The position numbers were made by a program, and so were the translations under genes. DNA of 64,000 nucleotides from Mycobacterium asiaticum (lineage in GTDB: Bacteria > Actinomycetota > Actinomycetes > Mycobacteriales > Mycobacteriaceae), in NCBI RefSeq assembly GCF_001673635.1, contig NZ_LZMH01000069.1, positions 457,760-521,759 of the forward strand, in the 5' to 3' direction. Of the stretch, positions 19,093 through 28,713 are shown piece by piece. Position 1 is the first letter of the stretch; each line of letters opens with the position of its first letter. The notes beneath the pieces were generated by a model. It was not told the DNA's origin and made no database searches. It saw only the letters and a list, made by a program, of their open reading frames with translations.

Positions 19093-19112
19093 ATCCTTCC
19101 ATATGGAACGAT
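19093..19112. promoter_or_regulatory. Palindromic operator over start codon of the SRPBCC-like gene
   Basis: A perfect 12-base palindrome TTCCATATGGAA (19097-19108) extends to 20 bases with one mismatched pair. It covers the ATG at 19103 and touches a TACGAT -10 box (19089-19094). Binding of the divergent TetR here would block both transcription and translation start. Confidence 0.65.
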
Positions 19113-19501
19113 TACCCTATATCGATGAGCATGCTATCGCGATCCACGCCTCAACGGCCGAAGTCTGGTCCGCGCTGTTGCGCAAGATGTGCCGCGACCC
19201 GGCAGACCCCACTACGCTTCCCGTCGGCTTCAAGCTGCACGAGGCAATCGAGCCGCGCCGCCTGGCGTTGCGGGGCCGGCATCCCTTCGCCGTCTACCGG
19301 CTGATCTTCGAGATCGAGCCCTATGGCAGCGACCTGGATGGCACCCGGCTGCGGGCGGTCACCTTTGCCGCCTTTCCGGGACCGCACGGGAGAATCTATC
19401 GCGCCCTGGTCATCGGCACCGGCGCACACCGCGTGGTAGTCCATCGAATGCTGAGACAGATTGCCGCACTGACACATTCGCAGGAATCGGCGGTGCGTTG
19501 A
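19103..19501 (+). CDS. SRPBCC/START-like small protein
   Basis: This 132-residue protein opens AIAIHASTAEVWSALL, the typical first strand and helix of SRPBCC hydrophobic ligand-binding proteins, and goes on with RLALRGRHPFAVYRLIFEIE. No enzyme motif is seen. The ATG sits inside the palindromic operator, 8 bases after TACGAT, so the message is leaderless or nearly so. It is the only gene divergent from the adjacent TetR and so its likely target. Ligand unknown. Confidence 0.78.
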   Translation: MERLPYIDEHAIAIHASTAEVWSALLRKMCRDPADPTTLPVGFKLHEAIEPRRLALRGRHPFAVYRLIFEIEPYGSDLDGTRLRAVTFAAFPGPHGRIYRALVIGTGAHRVVVHRMLRQIAALTHSQESAVR

Positions 19502-19522
19502 TTCCGGTGTGAACGCGCTCCG

Positions 19523-20698
19523 TCAGATCTCCAATTCCGCGACCAGCGCGTCCACCACCGACCGCAGGTCACCGTCGTGTTCCTCGGCGACCCGGCGCTG
19601 CCGCTGATAGGACGCGCCACGGCGCGGGATGTCGGCCACCGCGGCGAGCTCGTCGGAGCATCGCAGCGACTTGGCGATGGGCTCCAACCGGTTCAGCACG
19701 TCGTCGAGGTCCTCGGTGACCAACCGCTCGTTGCTGTCGGCGTCCAGGATGATCACCGCGTCCAGCCCGTACCGGGCCGCCCGCCACTTGTTCTCCTGAA
19801 CGTGCCAGGGCGGCATGGTGGGCAGCGATTCGTCGGCTTCCAGGCGGCGGTCCAGGTCCACGATCAGGCAGTGCGTCAGCGCCACCAGCGCACCCAACTC
19901 GCGCAGGTTGGACACCCCGTCGCAGATGCGCACCTCGAGCGTGCCGAGATGTGGCGAAGGTCTTATGTCCCAACGCACTTCGTCGACATGGTCGATGATG
20001 CCGGTCTTCTTCTGGTCGTAGACGAACCCTTCGAACTCCGACCATTTCTGGAAGTGGAAGGGCAGTCCCGCCGTCGGCAACTGCTGGAACATCATCGACC
20101 GGTTGCTTGCGTACCCGGTGTCTTCGCCGCCCCACCAGGGCGAGGACGCCGAGAGCGCCAACAGGTGCGGGTACTGGTTGAGCAGCGAGGACATGATCGG
20201 CATCACCTTGTTGGCCGACGAAATCCCCACGTGCACATGCACACCCCAGATCAGCATCTGCCGGCCCCACCACTGCGTGCGCTTGATCAGCTCGGCGTAG
20301 CGGGGGGCATCGGTGAGCTTCTGGCTCGACCACTGCGCGAACGGGTGGGTGCCCGCGCAGAACAGCTCCATCCCGCGGTCCCGGACGATCCGGCGCGCGG
20401 GGCCCAGGGTGCGGCGCAGGTCTTCCATCGCCTCCCCCGCGTTCTCACAGATACCGCTGACCACCTCGACGGTGTTGCGCAGCAATTCTTTGTGCACGCA
20501 AGGGTTTTCGCCGATCTCGGCGATGACGGCGGTGGCCTCGTTGCTCAGGTCCCTGGTTTGGGCGTCGACGAGGGCGAACTCCCACTCCACGCCGACGGTC
20601 GGGCGCGGCGAACGAGCGAAATCGATGCGGTGGGCCGCCCTGGTGGCCGGCAGAGCGCTCGGACCCTTATCCGGTCCCTTACCCAGTCCCGATGACAC
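19523..20698 (-). CDS. Glutamate-cysteine ligase-like YbdK family carboxylate-amine ligase (Rv0433 type)
   Basis: A full-length GCS2-type ligase of about 375-391 residues. Key stretches are TVGVEWEFALVDAQT (ATP/metal glutamates), GTHPFAQWS, WGVHVHVGI and RPSPHLGTLEVRICD. In mycobacteria, which use mycothiol, this enzyme is not the mycothiol ligase and its substrate is unsettled. Start is uncertain: GTG at 20698 overlaps sodC by 20 bases, while CTG at 20650, which aligns with the start I recall for Rv0433, has an AAGGG site 10 bases upstream. It follows sodC on the same strand. Confidence 0.88.
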   Translation of the reverse strand: MSSGLGKGPDKGPSALPATRAAHRIDFARSPRPTVGVEWEFALVDAQTRDLSNEATAVIAEIGENPCVHKELLRNTVEVVSGICENAGEAMEDLRRTLGPARRIVRDRGMELFCAGTHPFAQWSSQKLTDAPRYAELIKRTQWWGRQMLIWGVHVHVGISSANKVMPIMSSLLNQYPHLLALSASSPWWGGEDTGYASNRSMMFQQLPTAGLPFHFQKWSEFEGFVYDQKKTGIIDHVDEVRWDIRPSPHLGTLEVRICDGVSNLRELGALVALTHCLIVDLDRRLEADESLPTMPPWHVQENKWRAARYGLDAVIILDADSNERLVTEDLDDVLNRLEPIAKSLRCSDELAAVADIPRRGASYQRQRRVAEEHDGDLRSVVDALVAELEI

Positions 20699-21389
20699 CG
20701 CACGCCACCCGCTTGCCGGCGTCACCGGTGGTCATGGTCGTCTCGTCCGGACCGGGCTGTCCGTTGACCTGATAGCGGTCCGGGATGTTGGTGAAGTTGT
20801 CCGCGCCGGCATGAATCATGATCGCGGTCTTGCTGCCGGCCAACAGGTCCTCGGCGGTGAAGCCGTCCGTCGTCGTCACCAGCATCCCCTGCCCATCCTT
20901 GCGGACCTGCAACGAGGTCAGGTCGCCGCTGGCGTGCGGACCGGTGGCTCCTGGGGCGGAGAAATGCCCACCGGCGGAAAGGAAGTCGCCTGGCGCACCG
21001 CCGGTTGGTGCGACCGAATTGGGTTCGCACTTGCCGACTTTGTGGATGTGCACGCCGTGGAAGCCGGGCGAGAGCACGCCGGAACCTGTTGTGGTGATCG
21101 TGACGGTGGCGTAGCCGTTGGCGAATTCGAACTTCGCCGTCGCGATCTGCGCTCCGTCGGGCCCCTTGAGCACCGACAGCAACGTCTGCGCCGCGGCCCC
21201 GGCTTGCGGGCTCGGCGTGGCTTCCTGGTGACCCGAGGTCGCCGGCGCCGGGGTTCCGGTCCAGACCGACGGCGTCGTGCCGGGTGTCGTCGACGCATGT
21301 TGGGGCGAGTTGCAGGCGCTTAGCAGCGCAACGGCAGACAGGGCGGAAATGGTGGCGGCTGCGACATTGAGACCGGCGAGCTTAGGCAT
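20679..21389 (-). CDS. sodC: Superoxide dismutase SodC lipoprotein
   Basis: A periplasmic copper SOD of 236 residues, anchored by a lipobox (LLSAC, Cys near residue 26). The copper ligands are present: HIH in GVHIHKVGKCEP, GGH, and His in IMIHAGADN; the disulfide Cys is in KCEP and KRVACGV. The loop that normally binds zinc (GGHFSAPGATGPHASGD) lacks the usual second His, and the third is displaced by one residue, as in the zinc-free M. tuberculosis enzyme. ATG 21389 is chosen over 21431 because TAGGCT (21397-21402) ends 7 bases upstream, indicating a leaderless transcript, and the Lpp-type signal then starts normally. Confidence 0.94.
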   Translation of the reverse strand: MPKLAGLNVAAATISALSAVALLSACNSPQHASTTPGTTPSVWTGTPAPATSGHQEATPSPQAGAAAQTLLSVLKGPDGAQIATAKFEFANGYATVTITTTGSGVLSPGFHGVHIHKVGKCEPNSVAPTGGAPGDFLSAGGHFSAPGATGPHASGDLTSLQVRKDGQGMLVTTTDGFTAEDLLAGSKTAIMIHAGADNFTNIPDRYQVNGQPGPDETTMTTGDAGKRVACGVIGTG

Positions 21390-21427
21390 AGCCGAGAGCC
21401 TAGCCTGGCGGCGAGGCGAACTCAGGA

Positions 21428-21895
21428 TCAACCCGTCACCAAAACGATGACACCCGGCGGCTGGTCGGAAAGTGCGGGGATGCGCTTTTCGACCGGTGCG
21501 CCCAGCTTCTGGCCGACCGCATCCGCGGTTGCCTTCTCGCCCTCGTCGTTGTAGTAGACGGTGGTAGCTGGGATGTCCGGTATGGCCAGGTTGGTCACTT
21601 CCGTCACCTTGAACCCGGCGGCCTTGAGCTCGTCGGCGGTGCGTGCGGCGATGCCCTCGCGAGACGAGATGTTGTACACCCGCACCTCGGCCTGATTCGC
21701 CGCCGGCTTTGCACTTGTCGACGTCGGCGCGCTGGTGGTGAGCGCCGTTGTGACCGCGGAAGTGTCGTCGTCGGACTTTCCGGCCGAGTCCAGCGCCTGC
21801 CAGCCCAGCAACAGGAAGATCACACCCAGGAACAGCAGCACCATCACCATGGCCCGCAGGGGAAGACCCGAAGAATCAGGTACGCGCTCGTTCAT
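21428..21895 (-). CDS. virR: VirR-like LytR_C membrane protein (Rv0431 type)
   Basis: A 155-residue protein with a short cytoplasmic start, one transmembrane helix (VMVLLFLGVIFLLLGW, residues ~17-33), a Ser/Thr/Ala-rich linker and a C-terminal LytR_C domain (AEVRVYNISSREGIA ... GVIVLVTG). Rv0431 of M. tuberculosis, known as VirR, controls vesicle release and cell-wall integrity. Gene order around it is the same as I recall there, supporting the name. Confidence 0.88.
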   Translation of the reverse strand: MNERVPDSSGLPLRAMVMVLLFLGVIFLLLGWQALDSAGKSDDDTSAVTTALTTSAPTSTSAKPAANQAEVRVYNISSREGIAARTADELKAAGFKVTEVTNLAIPDIPATTVYYNDEGEKATADAVGQKLGAPVEKRIPALSDQPPGVIVLVTG

Positions 21896-21919
21896 CGAGC
21901 CAACTGTAGCCGGGAACCG

Positions 21920-22228
21920 TCAGGTGACCTCGAAGCCGAGGCGGCGCGCGGCCCTGGCCTTCTGACGGCTGGCCCGCAACCGCCGCAACCGCTTAACCAG
22001 CATCGGGTCGGCGGCCAGCGCCTCGGGCCGGTCAACCAGGGCGTTGAGCACCTGGTAGTAGCGGGTGGCCGACATCGAGAACAGCTCTTTGATGGCGTCT
22101 TCCTTGACGCCGGCGAACTTCCACCACTGACGTTCGAAGGCCAGGATGTCGTGTTCACGACGGGTCAGGCCATCGGTGATCTCCGAGTCGCCCCCCGCTT
22201 GATTTGCCCGCGCCATCGCGCTGTCCAT
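21920..22228 (-). CDS. Small DUF3263-type DNA-binding-like protein (Rv0430 type)
   Basis: A 102-residue basic protein. The middle (LTRREHDILAFERQWWKFAGVKEDA) looks like a sigma-70 region 4-like helix set, and the tail (VKRLRRLRASRQKARAARRLG) is rich in Arg. ATG 22228 has the upstream site GGGGAAG and gives the same length as Rv0430. It is 24 bases upstream of virR and probably in its operon. Function unknown; a transcription accessory role is a guess. Confidence 0.85.
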   Translation of the reverse strand: MDSAMARANQAGGDSEITDGLTRREHDILAFERQWWKFAGVKEDAIKELFSMSATRYYQVLNALVDRPEALAADPMLVKRLRRLRASRQKARAARRLGFEVT

Positions 22229-22472
22229 ATCGCTTCCCCTGGACCCTTCCGGCGAAAACTCGAATGACTTTGACCTACATAGGGGCAAATGCTTTGCGCG
22301 AATATTGAAACACGCGCGTTTGCGTTGGACCGGAATGCAGCCCCGCGAGTCGGCTGACTTGTTCGCCCCGACCCGTGCTGCGTAGCAGGCAGCGACCGTC
22401 GCGGGCGCGCTGCGTCGTCTTGGTCACACTGGGATGCCGGTCCGATCCGGGCTGCGCTTAAGCTAGCCGACC

Positions 22473-23069
22473 ATGGCAGTCGTACCCATCCGCATCGTGG
22501 GAGATCCCGTCCTGCACACGCCCACGACGCCAGTCCAGGTCGGCGCCGACGGATCGTTGCCGGCGGATCTGCCCGAACTCATCAAGACCATGTACGACAC
22601 GATGGACGCCGCCCACGGCGTCGGGCTGGCGGCAAACCAAATCGGGTACGGACTGCGGCTGTTCGTCTACGACTGCTCCGACGACCGCGGGCTGACCGAC
22701 CGCCGCCGCGGAGTCGTGATCAACCCAGTGCTGGAGACCTCCGAGATCCCGGAAACCATGCCCAGCGCCGGGCATGACGACGACGAAGGCTGCCTGTCCG
22801 TTCCCGGCGAGTCCTTCCCCACCGGCCGCGCCGACTGGGCCCGCGTCACCGGGCTCGACGCCGACGGCAAACCGGTCAGCATCGAGGGCACCGGTTTGTT
22901 CGCCCGCATGCTGCAGCACGAGACCGGGCACCTCGACGGGTTCCTCTACCTGGACCGCTTGGTCGGCCGGCACGCGCGCGCCGCGAAGCGGGCGGTCAAG
23001 TCGAACGGTTGGGGCGTGCCCGGTTTGTCCTGGTTGCCGGGTGAGGGGCCCGACCCGTTCGGTCACTGA
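22473..23069 (+). CDS. def: Peptide deformylase
   Basis: This enzyme removes the formyl group from new polypeptides using a metal. All three motifs are present in 198 residues: GVGLAANQ (motif 1), EGCLSVPGE (motif 2, metal Cys) and QHETGHLDG (HExxH, motif 3). The ~20-residue insertion between motifs 1 and 2 is usual in mycobacteria. A TAAGCT box (22459-22464) sits 8 bases before the ATG. It overlaps the next gene by TGATG. Confidence 0.97.
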   Translation: MAVVPIRIVGDPVLHTPTTPVQVGADGSLPADLPELIKTMYDTMDAAHGVGLAANQIGYGLRLFVYDCSDDRGLTDRRRGVVINPVLETSEIPETMPSAGHDDDEGCLSVPGESFPTGRADWARVTGLDADGKPVSIEGTGLFARMLQHETGHLDGFLYLDRLVGRHARAAKRAVKSNGWGVPGLSWLPGEGPDPFGH

Positions 23070-23833
23070 TGATCTCCTGGCCGCCCCTCGGCACCCGGGT
23101 GACGCTCCGATACCGGCGGCCCCCCGGCTCGGTCCCGCCGCTGTCCGATGCGGTCGGACGCCTGCTGTCCGTCGAGCCCAGGGCAAGGGTGCAGACGAAG
23201 TCCGGCGCTATCGTCGAAGTGGCACCCGGCGATGTGGTGGCGCTGCGCGTCCTGACCGACGCGCCGGTGCGCACCGCCGACATCCGGGCTCTCGAGTATG
23301 TCGCCGCGGCGGCCTGGCCCGGCACCGCACAAACCTGGCTCGATGGCTGGCTGCTGCGCGCGCACGGACCTGTCTTGGCCGCCAATTGTGCTGCACCACT
23401 GCATATTTCGGCTCGAATTGACGCTGTTCCGGCGATTGCCGCGTGGTACGAAAGCCGCGGACTGACCGCGCGACTGGTCATTCCCGACCGGCTGCTGTCA
23501 ACGCCGCCGGATCCGGCGTGCGAAACCGTCGAACAGGTTCTGGTCCGCGACCTCGTCGGTGAGCCGGGCGAGCCCGTCCTGTCGGCGCGGCCGGACGAGG
23601 GGCCGGTTCGCGCCGCGATATCCGATGCACCCGACGGCACTCGGTGGGTGGGCCTGTCCGCCGCGCCCGCGGACCACACCGGACGGTGCGAGGAGCTGCT
23701 GGCCTGGGGCGCCAGTCACGGCGCCACCCGGGCGCACCTGGCGGTGGCGGAGCCCGACTCGACCTGCGCGGCACAGTCTTTGGGCTTTCGGCTGCATCAT
23801 CGCCGGCGGTACGTCCTGCCATCCATGAGATAG
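23069..23833 (+). CDS. GNAT acetyltransferase (Rv0428c type)
   Basis: A 254-residue protein with an unusual N-terminal ~75 residues of SH3-like/beta character (GTRVTLRYRRPPGSVPPLSDA) followed by a GNAT-like fold; the C-terminal ATRAHLAVAEPDSTCAAQSLGFRLHHRRRYV is the typical last strand and helix. The acetyl-CoA P-loop is poorly conserved, so activity is uncertain. Position between def and xthA with overlaps is conserved in mycobacteria. A role in modifying newly made proteins is not shown. Confidence 0.8.
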   Translation: MISWPPLGTRVTLRYRRPPGSVPPLSDAVGRLLSVEPRARVQTKSGAIVEVAPGDVVALRVLTDAPVRTADIRALEYVAAAAWPGTAQTWLDGWLLRAHGPVLAANCAAPLHISARIDAVPAIAAWYESRGLTARLVIPDRLLSTPPDPACETVEQVLVRDLVGEPGEPVLSARPDEGPVRAAISDAPDGTRWVGLSAAPADHTGRCEELLAWGASHGATRAHLAVAEPDSTCAAQSLGFRLHHRRRYVLPSMR

Positions 23834-23841
23834 GAGAACCC

Positions 23842-24663
23842 ATGCCCGACGGCACGCTGCGGCTGGCCACCTGGAACGTGAACTCGATCCGTAGCCGCCT
23901 GGACCGCGTCCTCGACTGGCTGCAACGCGGGGAGGTGGACGTGCTGGCGATGCAGGAAACCAAATGCTCGGACACGCAGTTTCCGGCCCTGCCCTTCTTC
24001 GAGCTCGGCTATGAGACCGCGCACGTCGGGTTCAACCAGTGGAACGGCGTGGCGATCGCATCCCGCGTCGGCCTCGACGACGTGCAGATCGGCTTCGACG
24101 GACAGCCCACCTGGAGCAGCAAGCCCGACGTGGCCGCCGCGGCGGAGGCCCGTGCCCTTGGCGCGACCTGCGCCGGCGTGCGGGTGTGGAGCCTGTACGT
24201 CCCCAACGGCCGCACCCTCACCGATCCGCACTACGTCTACAAGCTGGAATGGCTTGCGGCGCTTCGGGATACCGCCTCCGAATGGCTGCGCGAGGACCCG
24301 ACCGCCCCGATTGCACTGGTCGGCGACTGGAACATTGCGCCCACCGACGAGGACGTCTGGAGCACCGATTTCTACCGGGGCAGCACCCACGTGTCCGAGC
24401 CCGAGCGGCAGGCCTTCAACGCCATCGTCGAAGCGCAATTCGTCGACGTGGTAAGGCCTTTCACGCCCGGACCCGGGGTCTACACCTATTGGGACTACAC
24501 CCAGTTGCGTTTCCCGAAAAGGCAAGGGATGCGTATCGATTTCATCCTCGGCTCGCCGGCGCTGGCGGCACGCGTCGCTGACGCGCAGATCGTCCGGGAA
24601 GAGCGCAAAGGCAAGGCGCCCAGCGATCACGCCCCGGTGCTGGTCGATCTTCGTGCCCCCTGA
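23842..24663 (+). CDS. xthA: Exodeoxyribonuclease III / AP endonuclease
   Basis: A base-excision repair enzyme cutting at abasic sites, 273 residues. Motifs: TWNVNSIRSRLDRVLDWL (Asn), MQETK (metal Glu), ALVGDWNIAP (Asp and Asn), and SDHAPVLVDL (Asp-His). ATG 23842 has the site AGGAG 7 bases upstream, overlapping the TAG stop of the GNAT gene. An 8-bp hairpin follows the stop. Confidence 0.95.
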   Translation: MPDGTLRLATWNVNSIRSRLDRVLDWLQRGEVDVLAMQETKCSDTQFPALPFFELGYETAHVGFNQWNGVAIASRVGLDDVQIGFDGQPTWSSKPDVAAAAEARALGATCAGVRVWSLYVPNGRTLTDPHYVYKLEWLAALRDTASEWLREDPTAPIALVGDWNIAPTDEDVWSTDFYRGSTHVSEPERQAFNAIVEAQFVDVVRPFTPGPGVYTYWDYTQLRFPKRQGMRIDFILGSPALAARVADAQIVREERKGKAPSDHAPVLVDLRAP

Positions 24664-24685
24664 GGCCCCAGCAAGTTTGGGGCCT
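24663..24685 (+). terminator. Hairpin after xthA
   Basis: AGGCCCCA pairs perfectly with TGGGGCCT around a 7-base loop, starting at the last base of the xthA stop. There is no T-tract, which is common for mycobacterial terminators, so it may be partial or Rho-assisted. Confidence 0.6.
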
Positions 24686-24765
24686 GCTGTGAATCACATT
24701 GCTGATTCTGGTGAACTGCGCGACGGCGGGGTATACAGGCAGGAGAGCCAAGCCAGGGAGTCATC

Positions 24766-25245
24766 ATGGGTGTCGTCGACGGAGCGGTGCGCAGTGTGGG
24801 TCGAACGGTGAGTCGGGCGGCGACAGCGACCACGGCTGCGGCCGGCGCTGTCGGTGGCGCCGCGGTCAACGGCATCGTCGGCGGCGTCAAAGGCGCCGCC
24901 GAAGGCATCCAGCAGGGACTCAGCACCGGTAGCAAGTCCACCCCCGCGGCCGCGCTGGCGCTCGGGGCGGTCGGCGCCGCGGGTCTGGTCGAGTGGCCGA
25001 TCCTGTTGGCCGTCGGAGGCGGCGCGCTGCTGTTGCGCAAGCTGGGTCACGGACCCGGGCAGCCCGCGCCGCCGACCCCGACGAAACTGACTGCGGTACC
25101 CACCGAGGAAGCGCCGGAGACGACGGAAGCGCCGAAGACATCGACACCGCGCAAGGCCGCGGCTAAGAAGGCCCCAGCCAAGACGGCGGCCAAGAAGGCA
25201 TCCGGCCGGCGGGCAGGAACCGGCAACCTGCGTAGCACCAACTGA
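24766..25245 (+). CDS. Small membrane protein with histone-like Lys/Ala tail (Rv0426c type)
   Basis: A 159-residue protein. A Gly/Ala-rich amphipathic N terminus (GAVGGAAVNGIVGGVKGAA) precedes a hydrophobic segment (ALGAVGAAGLVEWPILL, residues ~65-90). The tail has repeated KAAAKKAPAK-type steps like those of the HupB C terminus, which bind DNA. No catalytic motif. Its transmembrane module resembles that of the protein at 25480. Function unknown. Confidence 0.8.
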   Translation: MGVVDGAVRSVGRTVSRAATATTAAAGAVGGAAVNGIVGGVKGAAEGIQQGLSTGSKSTPAAALALGAVGAAGLVEWPILLAVGGGALLLRKLGHGPGQPAPPTPTKLTAVPTEEAPETTEAPKTSTPRKAAAKKAPAKTAAKKASGRRAGTGNLRSTN

Positions 25246-25479
25246 TCGCGGCGATCAGCACTGTTGAGCAACGCGCCGGTGATCAGCCCGATCGCTCGTC
25301 CCGACTTCAAGCACCCCGACGCGCCACATCAGCGCATAAAGCTCGGTCAAAGGCCCCCTCAGCAACGCGGCGAACGACGAAGCCAGCGGGTCAGCCAGAT
25401 GATCTGTCGTCGTCATATTCCCGACGGTGACCGCTCCATCGGGCGCAACGGCAAACCCTTCGTTACTGAAAGGCAAATG

Positions 25480-25755
25480 ATGGCGGAAAACAAAACTCGC
25501 CGGGAAACCTCCCAGCGCGACGCCGTGGACAAGATCCGGGCAGGCCAAACCTTCGCCATCAACCTGCCGGTGGTGGGCAAGGTGGCCGTGCCCCGGCCCG
25601 AGCAACTGGCCTATTACGGCGGCTTGGCGGCGTTGGCGGCCTTCGAACTCATCGACTGGCCGGTCGCCTTGGTCATCGCCACCGGGCACGTGCTGGCCAG
25701 CAATCACCGCAATCAGCTTCTGGAGGAACTCGGCGAGGCGCTGGAAGACGTGTAA
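25480..25755 (+). CDS. Small membrane protein (Rv0424c type)
   Basis: A 91-residue protein with a polar N terminus, a short proline-rich turn (VAVPRPEQL) and one hydrophobic segment (AALAAFELIDWPVALVI). ATG 25480 follows another ATG at 25477 and gives the length I recall for Rv0424c. In M. tuberculosis the large P-type ATPase gene ctpH lies between the Rv0426c and Rv0424c genes; here they are separated by only 234 bases with no trace of it. Confidence 0.75.
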   Translation: MAENKTRRETSQRDAVDKIRAGQTFAINLPVVGKVAVPRPEQLAYYGGLAALAAFELIDWPVALVIATGHVLASNHRNQLLEELGEALEDV

Positions 25756-25765
25756 TACGAGGCGG

Positions 25766-26128
25766 TCAGCGGTCCTGGTGATCGAGCAGCGCGTCAGGCA
25801 CGGTCGGATAGACCTGCAGAATGCGGTCCAGTTCCGTGACCTCGATCGGCTGCAGCACCGGGGGATGGTCGGCGACCAGTCGCACCGATGTCCCGGCGGC
25901 CACGCCCTCCTCATGGCTGTCGAGCAATGCGTTCAACCCGGCGCTGCCGAGTAGGTTCACCCGCTCCAGATCGACGATCACCAGGCGCGCCGGGTGGGTG
26001 GCGGCCACCTCGAGCGCCCTTTTGAGTTCGACGATCAGCATGTCGACGCTACTCGAATCGATATCCCCCTCGGCGAGCACGACGACCCCGTCCGCACGCG
26101 ACTCCTGGGTGACCTTCAGCAGCTCCAT
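25766..26128 (-). CDS. STAS-domain anti-sigma factor antagonist
   Basis: A 120-residue single STAS domain. EGDIDSSSVDMLI opens it, and VNLLGSAGLNALL contains the serine (about residue 62) that partner kinases phosphorylate in SpoIIAA-type antagonists. No kinase or sigma factor gene is beside it, so the partner is elsewhere. It is followed upstream on the same strand by a PAS-ANTAR gene, 101 bases away, and the two may act in one signal path. Confidence 0.85.
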   Translation of the reverse strand: MELLKVTQESRADGVVVLAEGDIDSSSVDMLIVELKRALEVAATHPARLVIVDLERVNLLGSAGLNALLDSHEEGVAAGTSVRLVADHPPVLQPIEVTELDRILQVYPTVPDALLDHQDR

Positions 26129-26229
26129 CGGTATTACCCGCCTAAATGTGTCAGATTTCGGCCGGTGGGCAAGGCGCGGATGCCCGACTCCGCCGCCCTT
26201 TCTCAGTGCTGTGGAGAATAACGCGCTGG

Positions 26230-26952
26230 TTAGGGGCTGGATTCGGCAGGGATGCGTTCATGCACAGTCAGCAACAGGTGGTCGAACTGTCCCTGCGCGA
26301 CGGTCGACGGATTGGCCAGCGACGTGACCTCGTCCAGCAGTTGCTTGGCCAGCGCGCGCAGTTTGACGTTGGTTTCCTGCGACCGCCACTGCAGCACCCG
26401 AAACGCCTGCTCGGCGTTGACCCGGTACACGTACATCAGCACGCCTTTGGCTTGCTCGATGGTCGCGCGGTTCTCGAACAGGTCGGGTAACGCTTCGTCG
26501 AGCATTTCTTGGCGGGCCTCGTCGAAGGTGTCGGTGAGATCGATGTAGTGGCCCGCGGTGCCGAGCACCGCACCCGACTCGTCCAGCATCCGGTCGGCCA
26601 CCACGATCGCGTCATGCACCTGACCACGCGTATCGATGAATCGGTGTCTGCTGGAGAACGACTCCCCCGAACGCAGCGCGTAGTCCAGCAGGTCCTGCAC
26701 GTGCGCGCGGTCTTCGGGATGCTTGTGCGACAGCAGCAGTTTGGTGGTGGGCTCGACCGAACCGGGCTCATAGCCGTGCATCCGGGCCACCTCGTCCGAC
26801 CATTCCCAGCGCTGGCCGACGAACCAGAACCGGAAGCTACCCACATTGAGGTAGGGGCGGGCTCCGGCGGGTTGCACCCCGCCATCATCCCATTCGCCGG
26901 TGACACCACATACGAGCAGTTCAACTCGGCCGCGGACGTTCTCCCCTCGCAT
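26230..26952 (-). CDS. PAS-ANTAR sensory RNA-binding regulator
   Basis: A 240-residue protein. A PAS domain covers residues ~45-150 (FWFVGQRWEWSDEVARMHGY ... GTAGHYIDLT) and an ANTAR domain covers ~160-220 (ENRATIEQAKGVLMYVYRVNAEQAF in part; the conserved 'IEQAKGVLM' is clear). ANTAR domains bind paired hairpins in RNA and prevent termination. ATG 26952 is chosen; the frame runs on as antisense of thiC, which is not real coding. It is divergent from thiC and its TPP riboswitch with only 44 bases between ATG and aptamer. Confidence 0.88.
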   Translation of the reverse strand: MRGENVRGRVELLVCGVTGEWDDGGVQPAGARPYLNVGSFRFWFVGQRWEWSDEVARMHGYEPGSVEPTTKLLLSHKHPEDRAHVQDLLDYALRSGESFSSRHRFIDTRGQVHDAIVVADRMLDESGAVLGTAGHYIDLTDTFDEARQEMLDEALPDLFENRATIEQAKGVLMYVYRVNAEQAFRVLQWRSQETNVKLRALAKQLLDEVTSLANPSTVAQGQFDHLLLTVHERIPAESSP

Positions 26953-26996
26953 GCGCGGGCGGCGCTGCGCTAGCGTGGGAGGCGCCACCAACAAAT

Positions 26997-27085
26997 GACG
27001 CGGGAGCGCATGCCTAGTGCGCTGAGAGGACGGCTGGGGCCGTCGACCGTAAGAACCTGACCGGGTAATGCCGGCGTAGGGAGAT
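26997..27085 (+). promoter_or_regulatory. TPP riboswitch upstream of thiC
   Basis: All thi-box marks are present: CGGGAGC at the 5' side, GCTGAGAGG, a CCGTAAGAACCTGACCGGGTAATGCC stretch (shown by its parts AACCTGA and GGTAATGCC), and GTAGGGAG closing stem P1. The Shine-Dalgarno site AGGGAG is part of that closing stem, 7 bases before the thiC ATG, so TPP binding would hide it and block translation. Confidence 0.95.
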
Positions 27086-27090
27086 GCAGG

Positions 27091-28709
<1,619 letters not shown>

Positions 28710-28713
<4 letters not shown>

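Noticed and set aside
21389..21431. Longer start for sodC at 21431
   Set aside because: It would put a basic stretch before the lipoprotein signal and would place the TAGGCT promoter inside the gene.
25255..25416. 53-codon minus-strand frame starting MTTTDHLADPLASS
   Set aside because: It looks mildly protein-like but has no ribosome site, no known family and lies in the promoter side of the 25480 gene. Left out without comparative support.
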